55,720 bases of DNA, taken from the IMG/VR virus record IMGVR_UViG_3300009180_000049, positions 1-55,720 of that record. The stretch is one strand, 5' to 3'. Position numbers and translations under genes: made by a program. The notes beneath the pieces are model-generated. The model had not been told where the DNA came from. It was given only the letters and a program-made list of their open reading frames with translations, and made no database searches. The DNA is from a virus. Below, in pieces: positions 1 to 7,303 of the stretch (its first letter is position 1; each line of letters opens with the position of its first letter).

Positions 1-1
1 A

Positions 2-319
2 TTTCTTAAAAACGATAATGGTGGGTTTGATTATAATATGGCAAGTTCTGCAATTGCATTTTGGACCAAACCTTACGTCTATTCAAAAAAACTTACAATA
101 TCACCTCAAGTGTTCACGATGTTCTCACCTATCTCTTGGAATAGTGTCACAGGGGCATCGACAGTTAATAGACATATGGGTTTCTTATTAGGAACCGCAT
201 TTGATTATAAACTTAGTAAGAGATTTGGGTTTGCGTTTAATTACAAAATAAGTGGTAATACTAAACCGTATTCCGTATTTTTAAGCAACTTTCAGATAGG
301 TAGTAGAATGGTATTATAA
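2..319 (+). CDS. C-terminal fragment of a predicted outer-membrane beta-barrel-like protein (5' partial)
   Basis: The frame is open from base 2 through the stop at 317-319, so the gene starts left of the window. An internal ATG at 38 is probably not the real start. The visible residues alternate polar and aromatic/hydrophobic positions, with strand-turn-strand patterns such as FGFAFNYKISG and FQIGSRMVL at the very end, as in the last strands of an outer-membrane barrel. No catalytic motif is visible. It could instead be a beta-rich virion protein. It is convergent with the next gene, and the hairpin at 318-350 lies between them. The family is a guess; the reading frame is secure. Confidence 0.5.
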   Translation, partial: FLKNDNGGFDYNMASSAIAFWTKPYVYSKKLTISPQVFTMFSPISWNSVTGASTVNRHMGFLLGTAFDYKLSKRFGFAFNYKISGNTKPYSVFLSNFQIGSRMVL

Positions 320-350
320 AAAAAATCCCCGAAGTATAAACCTCGAGGAT
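318..350 (-). terminator. Intrinsic terminator for the leftward hypothetical gene
   Basis: On the minus strand an eight-base stem with one mismatch (ATCCTCGA pairing with TCGGGGAT, arms 343-350 and 325-332) is followed by a run of T at 317-325. The T run lies only on the minus side, so it acts on leftward transcription. Confidence 0.65.
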
Positions 351-407
351 GTGACAAAAAATAAATGTACCTCTCTCCTGATACTTTACTAATATATTAA
401 TTAGATT

Positions 408-734
408 TTAAGAAGTCAATTCTTTATATAAATTATTTATCTCAATACAAGTTTCATAATCCTCGATTTCTTCAAAATGTGGAATTAAATCCCTTTTCAA
501 TATTATAGATTCTTGTTTATGAAATTTAAATTCAGTATCCCATTCTTCATTTTTTATTTTTGCCGAGATATAAAAAGTAAGATTTTCTTTACTTGTAGTT
601 TTAAATTCTTCAAAAACATTTAAAATTGATTTATAAATTAACGTTTTATTCTCACTATAAAAATCTTCGTAATTTTTATACTTGTCCTTGATTATCAACG
701 ACTTAAATGGTTCTTCATTTTTATTTTTTCGCAT
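408..734 (-). CDS. Hypothetical protein, 108 aa
   Basis: This is a short, charged, lysine- and glutamate-rich protein with no signal peptide, membrane segment or motif that I recognise. The frame is intact. It has its own host-type promoter (775-805) about 35 bases upstream and a terminator just after it, so it is probably a single-gene unit transcribed by host RNA polymerase. Its position at the end of the leftward accessory block fits an early takeover or accessory gene, but nothing in the sequence tells its job. Confidence 0.6.
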   Translation of the reverse strand: MRKNKNEEPFKSLIIKDKYKNYEDFYSENKTLIYKSILNVFEEFKTTSKENLTFYISAKIKNEEWDTEFKFHKQESIILKRDLIPHFEEIEDYETCIEINNLYKELTS

Positions 735-774
735 TAAATGGTGTTTAGTAAGTTAGTTAATTTAGTTCGTACAT

Positions 775-805
775 CAAAATTACAACATTTTAATAAAACA
801 ACAAA
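775..805 (-). promoter_or_regulatory. Host-type (Bacteroidota sigma-A) promoter for the 108-aa gene
   Basis: Read on the minus strand: TTTG (802-805), 19 bases, then TAATTTTG (775-782), matching the TTTG-N20-TAnnTTTG pattern seen before other genes here. It lies between the cREC stop and the next start. Confidence 0.5.
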
Positions 806-809
806 AAAT

Positions 810-1298
810 TTATTCGTTATCCATAGATTTATCCCATTTTGCTTTTCTAGCCTCTGGGGATAACATTAACGGTTCATCTATTGTATGTTCAATTTTAACA
901 CTTATACAGGTTTGAGGTAACCTACAGTTTTTTAAATAATTGTTAATATATCCCATCATATTGGCACTACCAATAGGATTTGCCGAATGAATATAAATTT
1001 GAGGTAAGGGTATTTTTTCATTCATACTTTCAGCAACCAAATATCTACAACAATCCATACCAGTTTTTTCTTCTATGTTGTTATAATCCAACATATAATT
1101 ATTTTTTACATTTGTATAATATTCTATCATGGCACCTTCACCTAAATCATGATCTAAAGATATAACTTCAAAATTACCTAATCCGTGTAATTTAATTGCA
1201 GCCACAAATTCATCATAATTACGGGCAATTATCCAATCTTTAGCTAATGGTGTTCTTACATCATCAAGATATAATCTCAATTTATTATTAATTTTCAT
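810..1298 (-). CDS. Cyclic-phosphate-processing receiver-like domain protein (cREC)
   Basis: The 162 residues match the cREC family, a receiver-domain derivative found with RNA repair enzymes and predicted to process cyclic phosphate ends. Seen: LYLDDVRTP near the N-terminus (D12, D13, R15), SLDHDLG at about 47-53 (D49, H50, D51), and IYIHSANPIGSANMMGYI at about 100-117 (H103, S104). The start overlaps the end of the RNA ligase gene by 11 bases, so the two are probably translated together. The proposed role is to remove or open 2',3'-cyclic phosphates left by tRNA-cutting nucleases before the kinase and ligase act. The domain call is good; the activity is a prediction for the family. Confidence 0.75.
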   Translation of the reverse strand: MKINNKLRLYLDDVRTPLAKDWIIARNYDEFVAAIKLHGLGNFEVISLDHDLGEGAMIEYYTNVKNNYMLDYNNIEEKTGMDCCRYLVAESMNEKIPLPQIYIHSANPIGSANMMGYINNYLKNCRLPQTCISVKIEHTIDEPLMLSPEARKAKWDKSMDNE

Positions 1299-2409
1299 CT
1301 TTCTTAAATGGTTTTTCGTATTTAGGTTTCATTATTCTCCAAATAATATGTTCATATGGTTTTCCGTCCCACATTGCAAATAATATTGGTCTATAAAATG
1401 TTTCAACATCACATTTTTCTAAATGTAATGCAAAATCTTTTTTTGTTGGTTCAGGGTCTACATCTCCATATTTTCCGTATCTAAAATAATCATGTATCTT
1501 ACCACAATGTTCTCCAATTCTGTATTTGGCATATTCAAAAGAACTCACTTGTTGTTTAACCCACTTGTAAAATTCATCAGGTACCCTATCTAAAAATTCA
1601 TCCATAGGTTTTCCATCCCTCAATAATTCCCAAATATCTTTGGATGAAAAATTGGTTAATATTTTATGTAATCTTTTATACTCTTCCCCTTTGATTTTCA
1701 TACGAAAACCATTCTTAAATTTAATTACATATCCCTCTCTATCCTTTTGTATTTCTTCTTTAAGTAAATCATATCCTTCTCCCCATGTTTTATATGTCAT
1801 TACTAATTCCCAACCACCTTCTTGCATAAAGAATAAAGAACTGTCAGGAACTTCATTTCCACTTTCAGTATGAATGGCACCAAGTAAAACTAACTTTTCT
1901 TCATCACCGTAATTTACTACTATTCGGTTTTCTTTGAAAATTATTTCAAACAAATATGTGTTGTCTTTTCTTAATGAACTAACATCATATTTCTTATCAA
2001 GAATTTCTTTACCCTTAATTGCCTGTTGTGATGTGAAGGATCCGCGTGTTGATAATATCCATTCATTTTCATAATTAAAAAGAATACCTAACGATCCATC
2101 CATCTTTTCATAGACCACATAATCTTCATTAGGTATTTCTTCTGGTTTATGTTCTTCGTAGTTAAAAAATTTCTTAAATGGTCTTGCAACAATCTCACCT
2201 TTTGAATTGGTAACCAATCCACGGCACATAATAGTTATTTCATCCCAAAGACGCTCATATTGAACTTTAGGAGAATAATTCCATATAGTCAAATCTTTAG
2301 TAGGATGTGTTTGTTTATGCAACAAACCATCAGTATAATATTTCTCTAAAATTTCTAACATTAGTTTATTGTTTTGTGAAATCCGATGTTGTAGGTATGT
2401 TTCAACCAA
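1288..2409 (-). CDS. rnlA: T4 Rnl1-like RNA ligase
   Basis: This is an ATP-dependent RNA ligase of the T4 RnlA/Rnl1 family, 373 aa, close to the T4 length. The nucleotidyltransferase motifs are in order: motif I KMDGS with the lysine nucleophile at 102, the RGSFTS segment at 122-127, motif III YLFEIIF (152-158), motif IV EGYVIKF (225-231) and motif V RMKIK (236-240). CRGLVTN and RPFKKFFNYEE upstream of motif I are also typical. It joins 5'-phosphate and 3'-OH ends, classically to repair host tRNA cut during antiphage defence. It sits between a P-loop kinase gene and cREC on one leftward transcript. The ATG at 2409 overlaps the preceding small gene by 49 bases. Confidence 0.92.
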   Translation of the reverse strand: MVETYLQHRISQNNKLMLEILEKYYTDGLLHKQTHPTKDLTIWNYSPKVQYERLWDEITIMCRGLVTNSKGEIVARPFKKFFNYEEHKPEEIPNEDYVVYEKMDGSLGILFNYENEWILSTRGSFTSQQAIKGKEILDKKYDVSSLRKDNTYLFEIIFKENRIVVNYGDEEKLVLLGAIHTESGNEVPDSSLFFMQEGGWELVMTYKTWGEGYDLLKEEIQKDREGYVIKFKNGFRMKIKGEEYKRLHKILTNFSSKDIWELLRDGKPMDEFLDRVPDEFYKWVKQQVSSFEYAKYRIGEHCGKIHDYFRYGKYGDVDPEPTKKDFALHLEKCDVETFYRPILFAMWDGKPYEHIIWRIMKPKYEKPFKKDEN

Positions 2410-2603
2410 TTAAAGGACAAATATACTCCACACATTTTGTTTTTCCAAATTGATACATGAGAATCGGGTTGACATGTTTCAAAATAAAAATAAACAAAAG
2501 GTAATGGATATATTAACCATTGGTTTCTATGTAAGTTAGCGTGAAATTTCATCTTTGGTTTTGGGTTAATTGTTTTAACATAAGAAGAAATAAATTGACT
2601 CAT
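2361..2603 (-). CDS. Hypothetical protein in the RNA repair cassette, 80 aa
   Basis: An intact 80-residue frame whose ATG overlaps the kinase stop (TAATG), with its 3' end running 49 bases into the ligase gene. It is rich in aromatic residues (W, Y, F) and has several histidines and two cysteines. I do not recognise a family. The coupling to the kinase and lack of a better frame in the gap support it as a real gene. Being sandwiched between kinase and ligase suggests a part in RNA repair, but that is inference only. Confidence 0.5.
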   Translation of the reverse strand: MSQFISSYVKTINPKPKMKFHANLHRNQWLIYPLPFVYFYFETCQPDSHVSIWKNKMCGVYLSFNWLKHTYNIGFHKTIN

Positions 2604-3031
2604 TAAAGTTTAACTTGAAATCTATTCTTCATTTGTTGAAGTTTATCTTCGGGAACTCCGTGAACATTTTCATTACCATGTCTATTTTCAACAACCACCG
2701 TATGAACACGATAATTGTACCTTTCTGCCATTTTAAAATATTCGTCCATTTCCCATTCTTGAGTAAAAGTATTTGCAACAACTATCCTTGCCTTTTGTTG
2801 TCTCATCCTTTCTGAACATCTAAATTGACAATAGTTATGCGCTTCTTTTATTTTTTGTGAATCAAAATCGTATTCACTATTTTCGTTGATAAAAAAATCA
2901 TCAGCCGATAAAACCTCAGGTTCATCTGTACTTCTAAGTTGTAATATGATTTTAGCTAACGTTGATTTACCAGAACCAGGTAACCCTCTTAATAATATTA
3001 ATTCGCCCTGAGCTTCGTTTACACTATCCAT
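2603..3031 (-). CDS. P-loop polynucleotide kinase-like protein
   Basis: This 142-aa P-loop kinase has Walker A GLPGSGKST at 16-24, SADDFF at 42-47 as the likely phosphate-acceptor-side acidic motif, and an arginine-rich lid (RCSERMRQQK). It resembles the AAA_33/PNKP kinase module. T4 Pnkp is about 300 aa with a C-terminal HAD phosphatase; here only the kinase half is present, so end phosphatase activity must come from elsewhere, plausibly the cREC protein two genes downstream. It probably phosphorylates 5'-OH RNA ends for the ligase. It is the first gene of the cassette, just downstream of the lipoprotein terminator. Confidence 0.8.
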   Translation of the reverse strand: MDSVNEAQGELILLRGLPGSGKSTLAKIILQLRSTDEPEVLSADDFFINENSEYDFDSQKIKEAHNYCQFRCSERMRQQKARIVVANTFTQEWEMDEYFKMAERYNYRVHTVVVENRHGNENVHGVPEDKLQQMKNRFQVKL

Positions 3032-3048
3032 AGGAGAGATTTAGAATT

Positions 3049-3079
3049 AAAAAATTGGGGTCAGTATGAAACCAACCCC
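3049..3079 (-). terminator. Intrinsic terminator after the lipoprotein gene
   Basis: On the minus strand an eight-pair stem including two wobble pairs (arms 3072-3079 and 3057-3064, loop of 7) is followed by ATTTTTT. It lies between the lipoprotein stop and the kinase start. Confidence 0.6.
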
Positions 3080-3085
3080 GATTTC

Positions 3086-3277
3086 TTATTTTTGTGGTAT
3101 TTCAGTTTTTACTTCACCACCTGTTACAGGTGCCACTGTTGAATCAGCAACTACTGCAGTTGTATCTGCAACAGGAGCCATTGTAGAGTCCGTTGTTTCT
3201 GTTGCGGCTGACCCTGAACCACATGCTGTTAGTGTAAGTGCTACACCAAGAGCTAAGATAAATGTTAATTTTTTCAT
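3086..3277 (-). CDS. Small predicted lipoprotein, 63 aa
   Basis: The N-terminus is a classic lipoprotein signal: MKK, a hydrophobic stretch (LTFILALGVALTL), then the lipobox LTAC with cysteine 19, followed by G and S. The mature part of about 45 residues is low-complexity, rich in T, V, A and D, with no domain. It should be lipid-anchored in the host envelope. The gene is isolated between two terminators and has its own host-type promoter, so it is probably expressed before late genes. A surface lipoprotein of a phage could block superinfection, but this is only a hypothesis. Reverse-strand frames across the same DNA lack any signal. Confidence 0.8.
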   Translation of the reverse strand: MKKLTFILALGVALTLTACGSGSAATETTDSTMAPVADTTAVVADSTVAPVTGGEVKTEIPQK

Positions 3278-3283
3278 ATATAG

Positions 3284-3315
3284 TAAATATACGAAAGTTT
3301 AACGATAAAACCAAA
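3284..3315 (-). promoter_or_regulatory. Host-type promoter for the lipoprotein gene
   Basis: Minus strand: TTTG (3312-3315), exactly 20 bases, then TATATTTA (3284-3291), one base off TAnnTTTG, ending 6 bases before the ATG. Confidence 0.5.
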
Positions 3316-3319
3316 TTCC

Positions 3320-3350
3320 ATAAAAAAACCCCAACGAGATGTCGGGGTTT
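3320..3350 (-). terminator. Intrinsic terminator after the SGNH hydrolase gene
   Basis: A perfect seven-base stem AAACCCC/GGGGTTT (arms 3344-3350 and 3326-3332 read leftward, 11-base loop) is followed on the minus strand by a run of T at 3322-3328. Confidence 0.75.
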
Positions 3351-3456
3351 AAGGTCTTTCGGTGGGTTCAACCCCACTTAATTTAAGAAACGAAAAGGTT
3401 ATCGACAAAGAGAACCTATAGTGATATAAATATATATAACTTTACTAAAAAGTCAA

Positions 3457-4146
3457 CTATTTATTAAAATTTTTATTTAATTCGATATATTTTAAAATTT
3501 CAATCGCAAAATCTTTATGAGCCTCTTCCCCCCAATGAAAATCATCAACAAGATTATTGGTTTCAATTGTAATAGAAGGACGTTTTTTAAACGGAATTAA
3601 AAAATCATAAAATTCTTTTTGGTAATCATCATTATCTAATTGATAATCGTTAGATGGGTCGACCCATGTCCAATGGTAAACCAAATTATTTTTTAAAATA
3701 TGATTAATGACCTTAATGTAGTCGGTAACCTCAGTCCAAAAAACTGAATATTTTAATCTATTCATTGATAAATCAACTAATGATTCAAATGAAACATCAA
3801 TAAAATTGTAAACTTTTTCATTTGCACCGCCAATTAAAATAGGAAAAAGTCTATTATCTTTTGTTGCAGCATTAAATCTCATATTTTGGGTCCAACCAAA
3901 AATAACAATATCACCATCATTTATTCGATTTATATTATCAACAAACCAATGAAATATTGTTTGATTACATGTTCCCGCAATAGATTTATCAATTAAGTTT
4001 ATATTGATGGTTTCACTTATAATTTCAGAAAAAACTTTCGGTGGGTACCCTTTGTATTTTACATAATCATACGAAACTTTACCTTCTTTTTGTAATTTAA
4101 ACGATGAAGTAAACGAATCACCAAAAACCCATAAATTTTTATCCAT
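3457..4146 (-). CDS. SGNH/GDSL-like hydrolase
   Basis: The 229 residues carry the hallmarks of the SGNH hydrolase fold. Block I is FGDSFT with the candidate nucleophile serine at 11. IAGTCNQTI supplies a glycine/asparagine block, VIFGWTQNMRF a block III-like segment, and DDFHWGEEAH near 204-213 the DxxH block V. These enzymes hydrolyse ester bonds, for example acetyl groups on polysaccharides. The gene follows ClpC by 11 bases and precedes a terminator, so the two are one transcript. The substrate cannot be read; it may modify host or virion glycans, as three glycosyltransferases are encoded elsewhere in the window. No signal peptide is seen. Confidence 0.75.
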   Translation of the reverse strand: MDKNLWVFGDSFTSSFKLQKEGKVSYDYVKYKGYPPKVFSEIISETININLIDKSIAGTCNQTIFHWFVDNINRINDGDIVIFGWTQNMRFNAATKDNRLFPILIGGANEKVYNFIDVSFESLVDLSMNRLKYSVFWTEVTDYIKVINHILKNNLVYHWTWVDPSNDYQLDNDDYQKEFYDFLIPFKKRPSITIETNNLVDDFHWGEEAHKDFAIEILKYIELNKNFNK

Positions 4147-4157
4147 AAAACTTAAAA

Positions 4158-6170
4158 TTATTTTTTTGAGATTGTTAATTTTTCGTCTTTATATTTGAGA
4201 TTTATTAATTTACCCTCAACAATATTACCTTTTAAAATTTCTTCACTTAAAAAATCCTCACAAAGATTTTGAATAATTCTTTTTACTGGTCTAGCTCCAT
4301 ATTCTTCTTGCGAATTTAATTCAAATACTCTATTGGTGACTGTTTTATCAAAATTAACTTTATATCCTTTATCTTTTAATCTATTCGACAATCTATTAAT
4401 TTCAAGGTCAATAATTTTTTTCAATGTTTCTTCGTTCAGTGCATTAAATAAGATTATGTCATCAATACGATTTAAAAACTCAGGATTAAAATGTTGTTTC
4501 AACGCTTTTTGTATCATTGTTTTTCTAACTTCATATTTTTGAACTTCGCTTGATGATGTACTAAATCCAACACCACCACCAAATTCAGAAACACGTTTCG
4601 CCCCAATGTTAGATGTCATAATAACCAAACAATTTGTAAAATTAACTTTTCTACCAAATGAATCAGTTAAATGACCTTCATCTAAAATTTGTAATAGTAT
4701 GTTGAACACGTCTTTATGTGCTTTCTCAATTTCATCAAATAAAATGACAGAGAAGGGGTTATTTTTAACTTTCTCGGTTAACTGACCTCCTTCATCATAC
4801 CCAACAAAACCTGGGGGAGAACCAATTAATTTTGATACGTTGTGTCTATCCATATATTCACTCATATCAACACGAATGATTTTATCTTCATCACCAAACA
4901 AGTATTGTGCTAATGTTTTAGCAAGATAAGTTTTACCTACACCAGTTGAACCTAAGAATATGAATGAACCAATAGGTTTATTCGCGTCTTTAATACCTAC
5001 TCTATTTCTTCTGATTGACCTTGATATTGTAGAAATCGCTTCAGGTTGACCAATAACTTTTTCAGATAACAAATCCTCGAGTTGTAATAACTTTTGAGTT
5101 TCTTTTGCATCAAGTTTACTAATTGGAACCCCTGTCATTTGAGAAATGATTTCATAAACATTATCAATAGTAATTGGTATCTTATTGTCTTTTTGTTTTT
5201 CAGACCATTTATATTTCTCATCTTCAAGTTTAGTAACTACTTTCTTTTCTTCGTCTCTCAATTTTGCCGCTTGTTCGTAATTCTGACTTTTAACAACTTG
5301 TATTTTTTTCTCTTTGATTTCATCAATTTGAAATTTTAATTTTTCAATTGATTCAGGAATTCTTGTTGATATTCTTTTTTCAGAACCCAATTCATCTAAT
5401 ACGTCAATTGCCTTATCGGGAAATTGTCTTTCGGTTATGTATCTTCCTGCTAACCTTACAATTACTTCAATTACACCATCCTCATACGTTACTTTATGAA
5501 AATCTTGATATGATGTTGTTAGATTTTTTAAAATTTCAATTGTCTCTAACTCTGTTGGTTCCTTTAGGATTATTTTTTGAAATCTTCTAACGAGCGCACT
5601 GTCTTTTTCAATGTGTTTTTTAAATTCATCAAAAGTTGTTGCACCAATACATTGTATTTCACCTCTTGCTAATGCTGGTTTAAGAATATTTGCGGCATCC
5701 ATAGAACCACTCGCATTTCCTGCACCAACCATGGTATGAAGTTCATCAATAAAAACAATTACGTTCGGTGCTTCAACCAACTCATTTAAAATTGCCTTAA
5801 TTCTTTCTTCAAATTGACCACGATATTTTGTTCCAGCAACAAGTGATGTTAAATCCAAAGACATAATTCTTTTATCTAAAAGATTTGTTGGGCAATCACC
5901 TTTGTGAATCATTAACGCAAGTTTCTCAACTAATGCAGATTTACCGACACCAGCGTCACCAACAATAACTGCGTTGTTTTTCTTTTTACGAGATAGAATT
6001 TGTGCAATTCTTTTTACTTCAACGTCCCTACCAACAATAGGGTCAATCTTACCTTCCTCGGCCATCTTAATAAGATCACGAGAGAAGTTATCTAAAATTG
6101 GGGTGTTAGAACCTTTTCTAACTTTCTTTGGGTTTGTGGTTGGACCATCTTCAAAAAAATCTACTGACAT
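4158..6170 (-). CDS. clpC: ClpC-like AAA+ unfoldase without the N-terminal domain
   Basis: A Hsp100 ATPase with two AAA+ modules. From the ATG at 6170 (670 aa), D1 has Walker A GDAGVGKS at about 71-78, Walker B VFIDELH near 139-145 and arginine-finger region ALVRRF. A UVR-like linker (QAAKLRDEE) is near 300. D2 has Walker A GSTGVGKT at 407-414, GSPPGFVGY and Walker B ILFDEIE at 477-483. A VGF tripeptide at 534-536, about 55 residues past Walker B2, sits where ClpA/ClpC carry the ClpP-docking loop. The Clp-N repeat domain is missing: D1 begins about 45 residues from the start. It probably feeds host ClpP. A longer frame starts at 6206, but the 6170 start gives the better N-terminus and sits beyond the promoter. 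Confidence 0.9.
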   Translation of the reverse strand: MSVDFFEDGPTTNPKKVRKGSNTPILDNFSRDLIKMAEEGKIDPIVGRDVEVKRIAQILSRKKKNNAVIVGDAGVGKSALVEKLALMIHKGDCPTNLLDKRIMSLDLTSLVAGTKYRGQFEERIKAILNELVEAPNVIVFIDELHTMVGAGNASGSMDAANILKPALARGEIQCIGATTFDEFKKHIEKDSALVRRFQKIILKEPTELETIEILKNLTTSYQDFHKVTYEDGVIEVIVRLAGRYITERQFPDKAIDVLDELGSEKRISTRIPESIEKLKFQIDEIKEKKIQVVKSQNYEQAAKLRDEEKKVVTKLEDEKYKWSEKQKDNKIPITIDNVYEIISQMTGVPISKLDAKETQKLLQLEDLLSEKVIGQPEAISTISRSIRRNRVGIKDANKPIGSFIFLGSTGVGKTYLAKTLAQYLFGDEDKIIRVDMSEYMDRHNVSKLIGSPPGFVGYDEGGQLTEKVKNNPFSVILFDEIEKAHKDVFNILLQILDEGHLTDSFGRKVNFTNCLVIMTSNIGAKRVSEFGGGVGFSTSSSEVQKYEVRKTMIQKALKQHFNPEFLNRIDDIILFNALNEETLKKIIDLEINRLSNRLKDKGYKVNFDKTVTNRVFELNSQEEYGARPVKRIIQNLCEDFLSEEILKGNIVEGKLINLKYKDEKLTISKK

Positions 6171-6192
6171 ATGATATAAGTTTAATTCAATA

Positions 6193-6224
6193 CAAACATA
6201 ACACAAATAATACTAAAAAACAAA
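6193..6224 (-). promoter_or_regulatory. Host-type promoter for clpC
   Basis: Minus strand: TTTG (6221-6224), 20 bases, TATGTTTG (6193-6200), a full match to TAnnTTTG. It is 22 bases from the 6170 start and supports that start over 6206, which would lie upstream of the promoter. Confidence 0.65.
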
Positions 6225-6324
6225 CGTGAGACAAATTGTCAAAAAGTTTTTAAATATAATGACAAGTTGTCCAAAAATATATGTTGGTAAAGTATTTGTT
6301 ATTAAAATAAAAAAACATATAACT

Positions 6325-6681
6325 ATGATTACATTATTTAAAGACCCATTTTTTACAGGATTAGATAACAACAGATTCTTATCTACACCTGAAACTAACA
6401 TCGCCAAAAATGAAACTGAATATAAAGTTTCAATATGTGTTCCAGGTTTGACCAAGGAAGACATAAAAATCACAACAAAAGATGGTATACTAAAGATTTC
6501 GTATGAAAAAATTGAAGGTGATAAAACACGTCACTTTATTGGTAGTTTCATTAAATCTTATAACATACCTGATGATGTGAGAGAAAAAGATATTTTAGGT
6601 AAAGTTGAGAACGGAGTATTAGAGTTGGTTTTACCGATTGACAGGAAAAAATCATTAGAAAGACAAATTTCTTTGAATTAA
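6325..6681 (+). CDS. HSP20/alpha-crystallin small heat shock protein
   Basis: The 118 residues from the ATG at 6325 form one alpha-crystallin domain: YKVSICVPGLTKEDIKI, then DGILKISYE, GSFIKSYNIPDDV and ENGVLELVLPI, the last being the conserved GVL/ELxLP strand. Small heat shock proteins hold unfolding proteins in solution. A longer frame starts at 6226, but its extra 33 residues are unlike the family. The gene is divergent from clpC across 154 bases, so the phage brings a holdase and an unfoldase side by side. T4-like phages often carry HSP20 near structural genes, and a head-assembly role is possible. Confidence 0.88.
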   Translation: MITLFKDPFFTGLDNNRFLSTPETNIAKNETEYKVSICVPGLTKEDIKITTKDGILKISYEKIEGDKTRHFIGSFIKSYNIPDDVREKDILGKVENGVLELVLPIDRKKSLERQISLN

Positions 6682-6732
6682 TTTTTTTTTATCAATTTTA
6701 TTTCTTAAATTAGTAATATAAAATTATACACC

Positions 6733-6984
6733 ATGTCAGTAAAAAAAGAAAAAATCAACGGAAAAATGATTTATGCCTCAATTAAATCAACTAGTCTTAA
6801 ATCTGCGTCTTACGACACTTTAAAAGAAAACTTACGAGTTTTGTTCAACAGTGGAGTTGCCTATGAGTACCAAAATGTACCATCAACAACATTTACTAAG
6901 TTTAGATTGGCTAAGTCACAAGGAAAGTTCTTTAATCAGAACATTTCAAACAACTTTACTTATAAAAAAGTAAAAAGTATCTAA
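6733..6984 (+). CDS. KTSC domain protein, copy 1
   Basis: This 83-aa protein is almost entirely one KTSC domain: SASYDTLKENLRVLF, then SGVAYEYQNVP, then the SQGKFFNQNI motif near the end. The family is small, beta-rich and without a proven biochemical role. A strong terminator follows at 6993-7022 and a second, related gene lies right after it. The start at 6733 gives the usual family N-terminus. Function is unknown. Confidence 0.85.
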   Translation: MSVKKEKINGKMIYASIKSTSLKSASYDTLKENLRVLFNSGVAYEYQNVPSTTFTKFRLAKSQGKFFNQNISNNFTYKKVKSI

Positions 6985-6992
6985 TTAAATTT

Positions 6993-7022
6993 AAACCCCT
7001 CTAAATGAGGGGTTTATTTTTT
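6993..7022 (+). terminator. Intrinsic terminator between the two KTSC genes
   Basis: A perfect nine-base stem AAACCCCTC/GAGGGGTTT (6993-7001 and 7007-7015) with a five-base loop is followed by ATTTTTT. Confidence 0.85.
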
Positions 7023-7024
7023 GA

Positions 7025-7032
7025 TATTTATT
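7025..7032 (+). promoter_or_regulatory. Candidate late promoter element upstream of KTSC copy 2
   Basis: TATTTATT preceded by GA, a one-base variant of the recurring TATTTATA element, directly after the terminator and 25 bases before the ATG. Confidence 0.4.
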
Positions 7033-7057
7033 ATCTATAATATATAAACAATATACT

Positions 7058-7303
7058 ATGGGTATCATATCAGAAAAAATTGAGGGTAAACTTATTACAG
7101 TTACTATCCAATCTTCCAACCTTAAAGAATCAACATACAATACAGAAACAGAGGACTTAACCGTCGTTTTTAACAACGGAAGTATTTATGTATACAATAA
7201 AGTTCCTTGGCAGAAGTTCACCAAATTTAGGTTAGCCGAATCCCACGGAAAATACTTCAACGAGAATATCGCCAAAAGTCATAAGTATACAAAACAAGGA
7301 TGA
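7058..7303 (+). CDS. KTSC domain protein, copy 2
   Basis: The 81-aa protein is a paralogue of the gene just upstream: the two share the KTSC layout, the TKFRLA segment and the S-x-GK-F/Y-FN-NI motif. A tandem duplication followed by divergence is the simplest reading. Its stop overlaps the nucleotidyltransferase start (ATGA), so the two are translationally coupled. The terminator between the copies puts them on different transcripts. The biochemical role is unknown. Confidence 0.85.
   Translation: MGIISEKIEGKLITVTIQSSNLKESTYNTETEDLTVVFNNGSIYVYNKVPWQKFTKFRLAESHGKYFNENIAKSHKYTKQG

Noticed and set aside
3066-3302. Plus-strand and second minus-strand frames over the lipoprotein gene
   Set aside because: They lack the signal peptide and lipobox and have no promoter; the minus-strand 63-aa frame explains the region.
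6226-6324. Longer N-terminus of HSP20
   Set aside because: The extra 33 residues do not resemble the family, and a convincing start exists at 6325.
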